From: Ruegeria sediminis
GTDB taxonomy: Bacteria; Pseudomonadota; Alphaproteobacteria; Rhodobacterales; Rhodobacteraceae
Assembly (NCBI RefSeq): GCF_005938215.1
Contig: NZ_VCPD01000005.1
Coordinates: 1-64,000, forward strand
Reading direction: 5' to 3'
DNA length: 64,000 nucleotides
In this document: positions 32,587-41,394 of the stretch, piece by piece
Layout of the letters: every line of letters starts with the position of its first letter
How positions within the stretch are numbered: position 1 is the stretch's first letter
Made by a program: the position numbers and the translations under genes
The notes under the pieces: model-generated
Database searches by the model: none
What the model saw: only the letters and a program-made list of their open reading frames with translations
What the model was told of the DNA's origin: nothing

Positions 32587-33188
32587 CCGCGCCGCGGGTG
32601 ATTCTGGGCATAGCCGGCGCTTCGGGCGCCGCGCTTGGCCTGTCCGTCGCGCGCCAACTTCGGGCCTTGGGCGCCGAGGTCGATCTGGTCGTCAGCCCTG
32701 CGGCCGAGCGCACGCTACAGGCCGAATGCGGCGCCGACGCGCTGCAGTGGCTGGGCGCAATGGCCACCCGCACCCATTCCGTTCGGGACATCGGCGCCAG
32801 CATTGCGTCGGGGTCCGTCCCCGTCGCCGGCATGATCGTCGCGCCCTGTTCGATGCGCAGCCTCGCCGCGATCGCGCACGGTCTGGACGACAATCTTCTG
32901 ACCCGCGCAGCCGGTGTCCAGTTAAAGGAACGCCGCCGCCTTGTGCTGCTGCCGCGCGAAGCGCCTCTGACGCTGGCGCATCTGCGCAACATGACCGCCG
33001 TAGCAGAGATGGGCGCCATCCTCTTGCCTCCGGTTCCGGCCTTCTATCTTCTCCCGGTGAGCGTGCAGGACATCACCGACCAGATCGCCGCTCGGGCTAT
33101 CGACCTGCTGGGCGTGGCGAAACCGATCGCGTTGCAATGGTCGGACGATGAGCCTGGCTTGGCTGAACGGGTCGTGGGCGACTTGTAG
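32583..33188 (+). CDS. ubiX: Flavin prenyltransferase UbiX
   Basis: 201 aa flavoprotein: ILGIAGASGAALGLSVARQL at the N-terminus and PCSMRSLAAIAHGLDDNLL then ERRRLVLLPREAPL are classic UbiX/Pad1 motifs. It makes prenylated FMN, the cofactor of UbiD enzymes. GTG start overlaps the ubiD stop by 4 bp (GTGA), so the decarboxylase and its cofactor maker are co-translated. Confidence 0.95.
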   Translation: MTAPRVILGIAGASGAALGLSVARQLRALGAEVDLVVSPAAERTLQAECGADALQWLGAMATRTHSVRDIGASIASGSVPVAGMIVAPCSMRSLAAIAHGLDDNLLTRAAGVQLKERRRLVLLPREAPLTLAHLRNMTAVAEMGAILLPPVPAFYLLPVSVQDITDQIAARAIDLLGVAKPIALQWSDDEPGLAERVVGDL

Positions 33189-33381
33189 CGCAGTATTACC
33201 ATTCTTCCGTGCCGGTCGTGGCATCTGACTGCAGGACGCCAATCGACCGAAAGCAGAAACCCGATACAAAGCGGCTGGCCTTGTGCGCCGCCGAAATGCT
33301 AGACGGAGCCTTTGCCGACAGACCTGCAACATCCTTGCAGTAAATGGTAAGAATCGGGACGACACTGGGAAAGTGCGAAAC

Positions 33382-34419
33382 GTGACGGGTTCAGAGATTC
33401 GAGAGAAACGGGACAATACAACGCTGCGACACGCCGCTCGCCTGTCCGTCGCCCCCATGATGGACTGGACAGACCGCCATTGCCGGTACCTGCACCGGCT
33501 TCTGAGCACACGGGCGCTGCTTTACACCGAGATGGTCACCGCGCCTGCGCTGGTGCGGGGCGGGGCGTTGCATCTGCTTGATTTCAGCACCGAAGAGCAT
33601 CCGGTCGCGCTGCAGCTTGGCGGATCGGATCCCGAAGAGCTTGCGCAGGCGGCGCGGCTGGGGGCCGAAGCCGGATATGACGAGATCAACCTGAACTGCG
33701 GCTGCCCCTCGGACCGGGTGCAGTCCGGCACGTTCGGCGCCGTTCTGATGAAGGAACCGGTCCGCGTCGCAGAATGCGTGGCGGCGATGCGCGAAGCGGT
33801 GGATGTCGAAGTGACCGTCAAATGCCGCATCGGCGTTGACGAGCAGAACCCAGAACAGATTCTGCCCGAGTTCCTGGACCGGATCGGCGCGGCCGGCTGC
33901 GGACGGGTGACGATCCATGCGCGCAAGGCGTGGCTGCAGGGGCTAAGCCCGAAGGAAAACCGGGACATCCCGCCGTTGGACTACGATCTCGTGCACCGGA
34001 TGAAGCGGGAATTTCCGCATCTGCACATTTCGATCAATGGTGGCATCGCCTCGCTGGACGAAGCGAAGCGACACTTGGGTGCCGGGCTGGACGGCGTGAT
34101 GATCGGACGGGCCGCCTATCATCAGCCCGCCGACATTCTCTGCGCCGCAGATCCCGAGATCTTCGGCATCGGCGCCGCGACGGACCCGGTGAATGCCGTT
34201 CACGCGATGTTGCCCTATATCGAAAGGCACCTTTCCGGCGGAGGCCGGTTGCACCAGATCACGCGTCACATGCTGGGTCTTTTTGCCGGTCGGCCAGGGG
34301 CGCGCGGTTGGCGCCGCGCCTTGTCCGAAGGGGCCGTGCGCGACGGCGCCGGACCCGAACTTGTGTTGGCTGCGCTGGAACGTGTCGCGCCTATGGAACG
34401 TACGGCCGAGGTGGTTTAA
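33382..34419 (+). CDS. dusA: tRNA-dihydrouridine(20/20a) synthase DusA
   Basis: 345 aa from a GTG at 33382 (GGGA 11 bp upstream); another GTG at 33373 is possible. FMN-dependent enzyme that reduces U20/U20a in the tRNA D loop. Motifs: LSVAPMMDWTDRHCRYLHRLL at the N-terminus, QLGGSDPEELAQAA, and the catalytic Cys in NLNCGCPSDRVQSGTFGAVLM (in two parts). The length is typical of DusA. The 190 bp before it (33189-33381) holds no recognisable gene. No known operon partner. Confidence 0.94.
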   Translation: MTGSEIREKRDNTTLRHAARLSVAPMMDWTDRHCRYLHRLLSTRALLYTEMVTAPALVRGGALHLLDFSTEEHPVALQLGGSDPEELAQAARLGAEAGYDEINLNCGCPSDRVQSGTFGAVLMKEPVRVAECVAAMREAVDVEVTVKCRIGVDEQNPEQILPEFLDRIGAAGCGRVTIHARKAWLQGLSPKENRDIPPLDYDLVHRMKREFPHLHISINGGIASLDEAKRHLGAGLDGVMIGRAAYHQPADILCAADPEIFGIGAATDPVNAVHAMLPYIERHLSGGGRLHQITRHMLGLFAGRPGARGWRRALSEGAVRDGAGPELVLAALERVAPMERTAEVV

Positions 34420-34448
34420 GCAGACCCGGAACCATTTCGGAGGGGACG

Positions 34449-35273
34449 ATGCCGGATTCAATGCTGCTGGCCCAGATGCTGGGCCTTCTGCTTGCGATCG
34501 GCGCTTTTGCCGGCGTTCTGGCCGGCTTGCTGGGTGTGGGCGGCGGCATCGTCCTTGTGCCGGCCTTTTTCTATGCTTTCCAGACCCTTGGCTACGGCGG
34601 GCCGCAGTTGATGCAGATGTGCCTAGCGACCTCGCTGGCGACCATTGTCGTGACCTCGCTCCGCTCGGTTCTCAGCCACAACAAAAAGGGGGCGGTTGAT
34701 TGGACCATCCTGCGCGGATGGGGCCCGGGCATCGTCGTCGGGGCGATTGTGGGCGTGGCGGTTGCCTCGGCCTTGCGGTCCGAGGCGTTGCAGGCGCTGT
34801 TCGGCGTTCTTGGCATGGTGATCGGCGCATATCTTGGCCTCGGTCGGGCGGAATGGCGGCTGGGCGACGCGATGCCGGGCGGGTTGCGCAGGGTTGTGCT
34901 GTCACCGACGGTCGGGTTTCTTTCGGTGCTGATGGGGATTGGCGGCGGCAGCTTCGGGGTGCCGCTGATGAGCCTTTACAACACGCCGATCCATCGCGCC
35001 GTCGCGACGGCTGCCGGGTTCGGCGTCATCATCGCGGTGCCGTCTGTCCTTGGCTTCCTGTTTCTCGACATCGCTCCCGAGCATCGACCGCCGTTCACAG
35101 TGGGTGCGGTCAACCTCGTCGCTTTCGGCATCGTCATCGCGATGACGATGATCACCGCGCCTTGGGGTGTCAAACTGGCCCATGCGATGGATCCCAAACC
35201 GCTGAAACGTGTCTTTGCGATCTTTCTGACGCTGGTGGCGCTGAACATGCTTCGCAAGGCGCTCGGATGGTAG
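34449..35273 (+). CDS. TauE/SafE family sulfite exporter-like protein
   Basis: 274 aa, about eight hydrophobic segments. The repeated family motifs are GVLAGLLGVGGGIVLVPAFF near the N-terminus and GFLSVLMGIGGGSFGVPLMS in the second half. Such proteins export sulfite, sulfoacetate or other organosulfonate products, or act as anion transporters; the substrate cannot be read here. ATG 34449 follows GGAGGGGAC, and the stop overlaps the next start by 7 bp. Confidence 0.9.
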   Translation: MPDSMLLAQMLGLLLAIGAFAGVLAGLLGVGGGIVLVPAFFYAFQTLGYGGPQLMQMCLATSLATIVVTSLRSVLSHNKKGAVDWTILRGWGPGIVVGAIVGVAVASALRSEALQALFGVLGMVIGAYLGLGRAEWRLGDAMPGGLRRVVLSPTVGFLSVLMGIGGGSFGVPLMSLYNTPIHRAVATAAGFGVIIAVPSVLGFLFLDIAPEHRPPFTVGAVNLVAFGIVIAMTMITAPWGVKLAHAMDPKPLKRVFAIFLTLVALNMLRKALGW

Positions 35274-36052
35274 AGGCGTTCCTGAAACGGGGTTGGGTCC
35301 GCTTTCCCCGTGATCCGGTTCTGCTGGATTGGATCGGTCACGCGCTGCCGGTCGCACGGGCCGCGGTCGGTGATCCCGTCCACGCCCAGTGGCAAGATTG
35401 CGAGGGCACCTGGTTCATCGGAGTCGATGCGCTGCCAAACGATGCGCAGGGCAGGGTGGGCAATTCGGGGCCACTAGACGGGCAGGCCGTCGAATTCATC
35501 AGGCGGCATCTGGGTCTTCATCCGCTGCACAAGGGGCAGGTTTCGGTCATCTATCCGGGCTACCCCAGGCCTCGGCGCGGCGAGGGCGAGGCGGCGACCC
35601 GTTATCGCGCGCGACGGGACGCGGCGCATGTGGATGGGTTGAAGCCAACCGGACCGGACCGCCGCCGAAGGGTGGACGAACCCCATGCTTGGATCCTGGG
35701 CCTGCCCCTGACCGAGGCTGGCGCCGACGCCGCGCCGATGGTGGTCTGGGACGAAAGCCACAGGGTTCTGGGTGCCGCATTCGCGCGGGCCTTCGAGGGG
35801 TTGCCGCGTGACAGGCTGCACGAGGTCGATATCACCGATGCCTATCAGGCCGCGCGCCGCGAGGTGTTCGATACCTGCGCCCGTATCGAACTGCCGGCCC
35901 GCCCGGGCGAAGCCTATCTGCTGCACCGTCACTGCCTGCATGGCGTCGCGCCGTGGGGAGAGAGTGCCGCGTCCGGCCCTGACGGCAGGATGATTGCCTA
36001 TTTCCGCCCGGAGCTGCCCGGGGGAGTAGCCGAATGGATCGAAACCCCGTAA
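35267..36052 (+). CDS. Hypothetical protein with phytanoyl-CoA-dioxygenase-like blocks
   Basis: 261 aa. MVVWDESHRVLG and LLHRHCLHGVAPWGE resemble the C-terminal blocks of PhyH-type Fe(II)/2-oxoglutarate oxygenases (GSH-like and HGS-like), and GRMIAYFRPEL fits the Arg-containing last strand. A clear HxD is missing (DEPHAWILGLPL), so catalytic activity is doubtful. Overlaps the TauE/SafE gene by 7 bp, suggesting linkage with its substrate. Confidence 0.55.
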   Translation: MVEAFLKRGWVRFPRDPVLLDWIGHALPVARAAVGDPVHAQWQDCEGTWFIGVDALPNDAQGRVGNSGPLDGQAVEFIRRHLGLHPLHKGQVSVIYPGYPRPRRGEGEAATRYRARRDAAHVDGLKPTGPDRRRRVDEPHAWILGLPLTEAGADAAPMVVWDESHRVLGAAFARAFEGLPRDRLHEVDITDAYQAARREVFDTCARIELPARPGEAYLLHRHCLHGVAPWGESAASGPDGRMIAYFRPELPGGVAEWIETP

Positions 36053-36091
36053 CCTCCTGCCATATTTGAATGCCTGGGAGGAATTCGAACG

Positions 36092-36820
36092 ATGATTTCT
36101 ATCACGACGCATATGGATGGGGCCCTGATCGAGGCGGAACTTTCGGGTGAAGTGACCAGTTCCGACTATGCGGACATGCTGGTGCCCGCCGTCGAAGCCG
36201 CGCTGACCGAACATGACCGGATCCGGTTGCTCGTAATCATGGGGCAGGAATTCAGCGGTTACGATCTTGGCGCGGCCTGGGCTGACACCAAGCTGGGCCT
36301 CGGCCATTGGAGCGGTTTTGACCGTGTCGCGGTCGTTTCGGATCAAAGATGGGTGCAGACGGGTGTTCGGTTGGCTGCGCCGATCATGCCGTGCCCGGTG
36401 CAGGTCTTCGATTTGGCGGATCTGGAAACAGCGCGGCGCTGGATACGGGAATCACTGGGCTCGATCCACGTGATCGGCCTTGAAGGACCGTGCATCCAGG
36501 TCAAGTTGCAGGGTGAACTGAACCCCGAAGCCTATGAACGTGCCGAGGGCGATCTGGACGCCCGCATCCGGGAACGCAACGGCTTCCGCCTGTTGCTGGA
36601 CCTGTCCGATTTCGAGGGCTGGCAGGGTATTTCCGCGCTGACGGCGCATTTCCACCTCGTGCGCAACCACGCGCCGCTGCTCGAACGCGCGGCGATTGTC
36701 GGAGACAAGGCGTGGCAGCGCATCGCGCAGCGGGTGGGCAGGCATCTCGTCAAGGCTGAGACCCAGTTCTTCCCGTCAGACGAGATGGAACATGCCAAGG
36801 CCTGGCTGGCCGCGGGTTAG
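36092..36820 (+). CDS. Tandem SpoIIAA-like (STAS/SEC14-type) domain protein
   Basis: 242 aa containing two copies of the ~120-residue SpoIIAA-like domain. Copy one (1-120) has LIEAELSGEVTSSDYADMLVP and ALTEHDRIRLLVIMG; copy two (121-242) has CIQVKLQGELNPEAYERAEGD and RERNGFRLLLDLSDFEGW. The usual protein has one copy of this PF11964-like domain. Function unknown; often linked to lipid or ligand binding. ATG follows GGGAGGAATT. Confidence 0.78.
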   Translation: MISITTHMDGALIEAELSGEVTSSDYADMLVPAVEAALTEHDRIRLLVIMGQEFSGYDLGAAWADTKLGLGHWSGFDRVAVVSDQRWVQTGVRLAAPIMPCPVQVFDLADLETARRWIRESLGSIHVIGLEGPCIQVKLQGELNPEAYERAEGDLDARIRERNGFRLLLDLSDFEGWQGISALTAHFHLVRNHAPLLERAAIVGDKAWQRIAQRVGRHLVKAETQFFPSDEMEHAKAWLAAG

Positions 36821-36864
36821 AGGTTGCTGGCCTTGTTCACTGGGCCGAAAGCTGGAAGTCAAGT

Positions 36865-37221
36865 ATGGCCATCGAGGACGAGTTGCAGAAGCTGCTGGAC
36901 GACTATGTCACGGCCTATCGAGTCAGCGACGCCGCAGCTTGCGCCCTGGTATTCACAACCGATGCCCGGATCATCTCGCCCTACGGCCCAGCTGCGTTTG
37001 GACGCGCCGAAATCGAGCGTATTCACCGGGAATGGATGCAGGACGGCGCGGAGGACAAGAGGGTCGAGGTGGTCGAAGCGGGGCAATCCGGCGACTTGGC
37101 ATGGTGCCTTGCCCGGTTTTCCGAAGGCGAATCGGAGGGCGAGGGGACGTCGCTCAACGTGTTTGAACGTCAAAAGGATGGACGGTGGCAGATCCGCATG
37201 TGCAGCATGAACGAAGCGTAG
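36865..37221 (+). CDS. SnoaL/DUF4440-like NTF2-fold protein
   Basis: 118 aa single-domain NTF2-like protein: LLDDYVTAYRVSDAAACALVFTTDARIISPYG, GRAEIERIHREW, then FERQKDGRWQIRMCSMN at the C-terminus, as in DUF4440/SgcJ-type proteins. Substrate and role unknown. It stands between unrelated genes and ends close to the convergent DUF1289 gene. Confidence 0.8.
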   Translation: MAIEDELQKLLDDYVTAYRVSDAAACALVFTTDARIISPYGPAAFGRAEIERIHREWMQDGAEDKRVEVVEAGQSGDLAWCLARFSEGESEGEGTSLNVFERQKDGRWQIRMCSMNEA

Positions 37222-37233
37222 ACGGGTGCTTCC

Positions 37234-37479
37234 TTACTCGGCTGCGCTTTTCCGGTCCAGCCGAGCCGCGCGCCCGCCGCGCCGCTTGGCGAGAAGGGGC
37301 CTGCGCGCCGGCAGTTCCTCCATGATCGCGCCACGCTCGGAGCTGTCCATCTTGGACCAGCGGCTGATCTCGTCGATGGTGCGGTAGCAGCCGGTGCAGA
37401 TGCGTTCGGTCGGATGCACGACACAGATCTGGATGCAAGGGCTTTCGACCTCGTTCCGTTTCCAAACCATGTTCGTCAT
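37234..37479 (-). CDS. DUF1289 protein (Cys-rich small protein)
   Basis: 81 aa. The Cys signature SPCIQICVVHPTERICTGCYRTIDEISRWSKM (read in parts: CxxxC, CxxC) and the downstream basic tail identify DUF1289, a small protein family of probable Fe-S or zinc binding. It lies 18 bp downstream of ruvX on the same strand and is probably co-transcribed with ruvX and ccmI. Function not established. Confidence 0.85.
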   Translation of the reverse strand: MTNMVWKRNEVESPCIQICVVHPTERICTGCYRTIDEISRWSKMDSSERGAIMEELPARRPLLAKRRGGRAARLDRKSAAE

Positions 37480-37496
37480 GTGCCGTCTCCGACCCG

Positions 37497-37961
37497 TTAC
37501 AAGAAGCGCATTCGATCCAGCGCCCCTTGAAGGATATAACCGGCCGCGACGTGATCGATAACCTGTCCGCGACGTTTTCGAGACGTATCCGCCTCCAAAA
37601 GCGCCTTTTCCGCCGCCACGGTGCTCAGACGCTCGTCCCAGAACCCGATGGGAAGATCGGTCAACCGCGACAGATTCCGGGCGAAAGCACGGGTCGATTG
37701 GCAGCGCGGCCCCTCAGTCCCGTCCATGTTTTTGGGCAGGCCCAACAGGATGCCGCCTATCTGGCGGTCGGCGGCAATCTCGAGCAACCGCTCCGAGTCG
37801 AGCGTGAATTTCCTGCGCCGCACCGTCTCGAGCGGGCTCGCGACACCGCGCATCCGGTCAGACACGGCGACCCCGATCGTCTTGTCACCCAGGTCGAGCC
37901 CCATGAGCGCCGTCATCGGCGTCAACGCCCCGGCAAAATCCTCGAATACATCGTGGATCAT
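37497..37961 (-). CDS. ruvX: Putative pre-16S rRNA nuclease / RuvX (YqgF)
   Basis: 154 aa, RNase H-like fold: MGLDLGDKTIGVAVSD with the first catalytic Asp, GILLGLPKNMDGTEGP, FWDERLSTVAAE, and a final conserved Asp region VIDHVAAGYILQGALD. In E. coli YqgF processes the 5' end of 16S rRNA. The start overlaps the ccmI stop by 4 bp. Confidence 0.93.
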   Translation of the reverse strand: MIHDVFEDFAGALTPMTALMGLDLGDKTIGVAVSDRMRGVASPLETVRRRKFTLDSERLLEIAADRQIGGILLGLPKNMDGTEGPRCQSTRAFARNLSRLTDLPIGFWDERLSTVAAEKALLEADTSRKRRGQVIDHVAAGYILQGALDRMRFL

Positions 37962-39187
37962 TGGGTCAGCCCGGCCTTTTCCGCAGCGGCGCCGATCAGG
38001 TCTAGGGCGTCCGGATTGCCGGCAAAAACGGCAAGCGCCTCGTCATGGATCGCTGCGGCCCGTTCGGTGTCGCCCAGAACGCCAAGGGCGTCGATCAGGC
38101 GGGACCATTCCTCGGGCGATCCGCCCTCGGTCGCAAGCCGGTCGGCCAGGCGATCGACCATGCCTTGTATCATCTCCTGCCGGTCCTCGGCGTTCATGTC
38201 GCCCGCGGCAGCGACATCTTCATCGCTCGGGCCGGCCATCGGAGCGGACCCGGACGGCGGCAACTGGTAGTCCACGCCCGCGCGATAGGCGAGTTCCTCG
38301 ATCTGCGAGCGGATCGCATCGGCCCAGGGTGCCCCGGCTGGCGCGGTCCGCAAGGCTTCGTCCCACAACCGGAACGCCAGATCCGGGCGTCCGACCTGGG
38401 TCAGCATCTGGCCGCGGTAGTAGGCTGCAAGCCCGTTCGAGGGATCCAGCGCAATCGCCTGGTCCAAGACTTCCTCCGCCTCGGGCGAGACATAGCCGCC
38501 CGCGGCAATGATCAGCAGTTCCGCCAGTTCGGCGTGATCTTCCGCCGTGGCGCTGTCGCCCGACAGTTCGATCACCCGCTGCTTGGCTTCGTAAGCGGCC
38601 TTGAAGTTGCCGACATTGGCTTCGTGCTGGGCCAGCAACATGTGGCCCTGCAGGTCGTCGGGACGCCCGGCGACGGTCTCGCGCAACTGTTTCAGCAGAT
38701 TCGCGTAATTCTCTTCGATCTCCGGTTCGGGCGAAGCGGGCATGCGCGCCTCGGCAGTGGCCTGATCCGGGCGCTCGGCATGGATCTCCTCGGCCATCTC
38801 GAGCCGCAGCGACAACGGCAGATCGCCGTATCCCGGGGCGCCCAACTGCTGATAGATCAAAACCGCTCCGCCGATCAGCAGGACGCCAAGGACGGCCGCG
38901 ACGCCAAGGGTCGTGCGACTGGCGGGGCCGCCGCCGTCGCGTTCCTGCTGCAGTTGCGCGTCCGCCGCCAGGATGCGTCGCGAGATCTCGGTGCGGATGC
39001 GGTCGGCATCGGCTTCGGCGATCACGCCGCGCGCAAGGTCGCGGTCGACGCCCGCCAGTTGCTCGCGGTAGACCCGCAGGTCATAGGCCGCCGCAGGTTC
39101 GCCGTTTCGCCGGCCGCGCAGCATGGTCAAGCCAAGGACCGCCGCGATTACCAGCGCCATGAGGGAAATCAGGATCCAGAACGTCAT
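37958..39187 (-). CDS. ccmI: Cytochrome c maturation protein CcmI
   Basis: 409 aa. Two transmembrane segments (residues ~1-23 and ~95-117) flank a cytoplasmic loop with a family signature (VYREQLAGVDRDLARGVI). The periplasmic part is TPR-like (residues ~165-360). CcmI chaperones apocytochrome c to the CcmF/H ligation complex. Length is typical of Rhodobacterales. First gene of the minus-strand run with ruvX and DUF1289. Confidence 0.94.
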   Translation of the reverse strand: MTFWILISLMALVIAAVLGLTMLRGRRNGEPAAAYDLRVYREQLAGVDRDLARGVIAEADADRIRTEISRRILAADAQLQQERDGGGPASRTTLGVAAVLGVLLIGGAVLIYQQLGAPGYGDLPLSLRLEMAEEIHAERPDQATAEARMPASPEPEIEENYANLLKQLRETVAGRPDDLQGHMLLAQHEANVGNFKAAYEAKQRVIELSGDSATAEDHAELAELLIIAAGGYVSPEAEEVLDQAIALDPSNGLAAYYRGQMLTQVGRPDLAFRLWDEALRTAPAGAPWADAIRSQIEELAYRAGVDYQLPPSGSAPMAGPSDEDVAAAGDMNAEDRQEMIQGMVDRLADRLATEGGSPEEWSRLIDALGVLGDTERAAAIHDEALAVFAGNPDALDLIGAAAEKAGLTQ

Positions 39188-39361
39188 GTGCTCTCCAGAG
39201 TGTTGCCCTCATCTAGACCTGTGCGGGCGATGAAAAAAGGGGCAAATGGCCGCTGGGGGCCACCATGTCGCAATAGTGCTCTATTGCGGCGCTGTACGGC
39301 AGGGGTAGACTCGCGCCGCGCGGCATACCTGCGACCAATCACGAACCGATCGGATTCGCTC

Positions 39362-40606
39362 ATGAAACACTATTCAGCCTTTGCCGTGGCGCGGGAAGCG
39401 CTGCGATATCACACCGGATGGGAGCGCGCCTGGCGTTCGCCGGAGCCCAAGAAGCGCTACGACGTGATCATCGTCGGCGCGGGCGGTCATGGACTGGCGA
39501 CCGCCTATTACCTTGGCAAGAACTACGGCATCCAGAACGTGGCCGTGATCGAAAAGGGTTGGCTGGGCGGCGGCAACACCGGCCGCAACACGACCATCAT
39601 CCGCTCGAACTACCTGCAGGATCCCTCGGCCGCGATCTACGAGAAAGCGCGCGAACTCTACGAGGATCTCAGCCAGGAACTGAACTACAACCTCATGTTC
39701 AGCCCGCGCGGCGTGATGATGCTGGCCCAGACCCAGCACGAGATCCGCGGATACAAGCGCACCGCGCATGCCAACGCGCTTCAGGGCGTCAAGACCGAGT
39801 GGATCACACCCGAACGCGTCAAGCAGCTTGTGCCGATCATCAACCTGCACGGTCCGCGCTACCCGGTTCTGGGCGCGCTCTGGCAGGAGCGTGGCGGCAC
39901 CGCCCGTCATGATGCCGTGGCCTGGGGATATGCCCGGGCGTGCTCGAACATGGGCATGGATATCATCCAGAAATGCGAAGTCACCGGCGTTCGCACCGAA
40001 AACGGGCGTGTCGTCGGCGTGGATACCACCAGGGGCGCGATCGAATGCGACAAGCTGGGCATCGTGGTCGCAGGTCACTCGGGCCAGCTGGCCGAGATGG
40101 CCGGGTTCCGTCTGCCGGTCGAGTCGCTGGCGCTGCAGGCGCTGGTCTCGGAGCCGATCAAGCCCTGCATGGACGTGGTCGTGATGGCCAACACCGTGCA
40201 TGGCTACATGTCGCAATCCGACAAGGGCGAGATGGTGATCGGCGGCGGCACCGACGGGTTCAACAACTACACCCAGCGTGGCAGCTTCCACCATATCGAG
40301 GAAACCGTCCGCGCATTGGTCGAAACCTTCCCGATGATCTCGCGGCTCAAGATGCTGCGTCAGTGGGGCGGTATCGTGGACATGACCGGCGACCGCTCGC
40401 CCATCCTGTCGAAGACGCCGGTTCAGGGCTGCTTCATCAACTGCGGCTGGGGTACCGGCGGTTTCAAGTCGATCCCCGGATCGGGCTGGGGCATGGCGCA
40501 GCTGATGGCCACGGGCCATTCGCCGCTGACCGAAGCCTTCTCGCTGGACCGGTTCAAAGAGGGCCGTTTCATCGATGAAAGCGTCGCCGCGGGGGTGGCG
40601 CACTGA
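39362..40606 (+). CDS. soxB: Sarcosine oxidase beta subunit SoxB
   Basis: 414 aa, FAD-binding DAO family: YDVIIVGAGGHGLATAYYL near residue 35 and the covalent-FMN/FAD region RNTTIIRSNYLQDPSAAIYEK. The C-terminus HSPLTEAFSLDRF is typical of the heterotetrameric enzyme, which oxidises sarcosine to glycine and transfers a one-carbon unit to tetrahydrofolate. The start at 39362 is supported by the conserved N-terminal MKHYSAF; the frame is open far upstream into the ccmI gene but that is not coding. The 174 bp before it holds no clear motif. Confidence 0.95.
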   Translation: MKHYSAFAVAREALRYHTGWERAWRSPEPKKRYDVIIVGAGGHGLATAYYLGKNYGIQNVAVIEKGWLGGGNTGRNTTIIRSNYLQDPSAAIYEKARELYEDLSQELNYNLMFSPRGVMMLAQTQHEIRGYKRTAHANALQGVKTEWITPERVKQLVPIINLHGPRYPVLGALWQERGGTARHDAVAWGYARACSNMGMDIIQKCEVTGVRTENGRVVGVDTTRGAIECDKLGIVVAGHSGQLAEMAGFRLPVESLALQALVSEPIKPCMDVVVMANTVHGYMSQSDKGEMVIGGGTDGFNNYTQRGSFHHIEETVRALVETFPMISRLKMLRQWGGIVDMTGDRSPILSKTPVQGCFINCGWGTGGFKSIPGSGWGMAQLMATGHSPLTEAFSLDRFKEGRFIDESVAAGVAH

Positions 40607-40661
40607 TGATGAAACCTCGGACATGTCCGGAGCGCATGGGCGTTCCAATGGAACGGGCGTG

Positions 40662-40991
40662 ATGGCCTATTCCGAGGACATGGCCGAAACCATGCGCGCC
40701 GATCTCGGCGTGGAGCCGGGGCTGACCGAAAAGAAGATGTTCGGCGGCCTGTGCTTTCTGCTCCACGGCAACATGGTCTGCGGCGTCCACAAGGACGGGG
40801 CAATGTACCGCCCCGGCAAGGAGCGGGAGGCCGAGGCGATCAGCCTCGGTGCGCAGCCGCTCTCCTTCACCGGTCGCCCGATGGGCGGGATGGTCGAAGT
40901 GGACGCCGGAGGCTTCGAGGACGCGGAACTGCGCGCCAAACTGACTGAATTGTCGCTGGCCAACGCTGCCAGCTTGCCGCCGAAAGGATGA
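40662..40991 (+). CDS. TfoX N-terminal domain protein
   Basis: 109 aa single domain: GLTEKKMFGGLCFLLHGNMVCGVHKDG and GRPMGGMVEVDAGGFED match the TfoX N-domain of competence regulators. It stands alone (no TfoX C-domain). Unusual position inside the sox genes, 5 bp before soxD, so it is co-transcribed. A role in sarcosine metabolism or regulation is unknown. ATG 40662 chosen by the domain; an open frame upstream overlaps the soxB end. Confidence 0.85.
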   Translation: MAYSEDMAETMRADLGVEPGLTEKKMFGGLCFLLHGNMVCGVHKDGAMYRPGKEREAEAISLGAQPLSFTGRPMGGMVEVDAGGFEDAELRAKLTELSLANAASLPPKG

Positions 40992-40995
40992 ACAT

Positions 40996-41325
40996 ATGCT
41001 GATCCTCAACTGCCCCTATTGCGGCGTCGACGCCGAAGAATCGGAGCTCTCCGCCGGTGGCGAAGCGCATATCAAGCGCCATGGCCCCGGCTCGTCCGAG
41101 GACGAGTTCCACGACTACCTGTTCACGCGCGAAAACCCCAAGGGGGTGCATTTCGAACGCTGGCGCCACAGCAACGGCTGCGGCAAGTGGTTCCATGCCG
41201 CCCGTTGCACCAACACGCTCGAGGTTTTCGGCACCTATCCCGCCCAGACCACCGAGCCGCCGAAGCAGATCAGGGATGCCATCACCGCCAAACGCCCCGG
41301 CTGGTCGTGGAGAGAATTCTCCTGA
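40996..41325 (+). CDS. soxD: Sarcosine oxidase delta subunit SoxD
   Basis: 109 aa. Begins with a zinc-type motif LNCPYCGVD, then HFERWRHSNGCGKWFHAARCTNT with the second Cys pair, diagnostic of SoxD, a small structural subunit. ATG follows AAAGGATG. The gap of ~70 bp to soxA has no feature seen. Confidence 0.96.
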   Translation: MLILNCPYCGVDAEESELSAGGEAHIKRHGPGSSEDEFHDYLFTRENPKGVHFERWRHSNGCGKWFHAARCTNTLEVFGTYPAQTTEPPKQIRDAITAKRPGWSWREFS

Positions 41326-41394
41326 TGCTTCATCTTTTCAAAAATACTCCCGCCGGAGGCTCCGACGCCTCCATCTGCGAAAGGTCCGCATGAC

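Noticed and set aside
38045..39361. Long N-terminal extension of soxB
   Set aside because: The open frame upstream is antisense to ccmI and the SoxB family starts at 39362.
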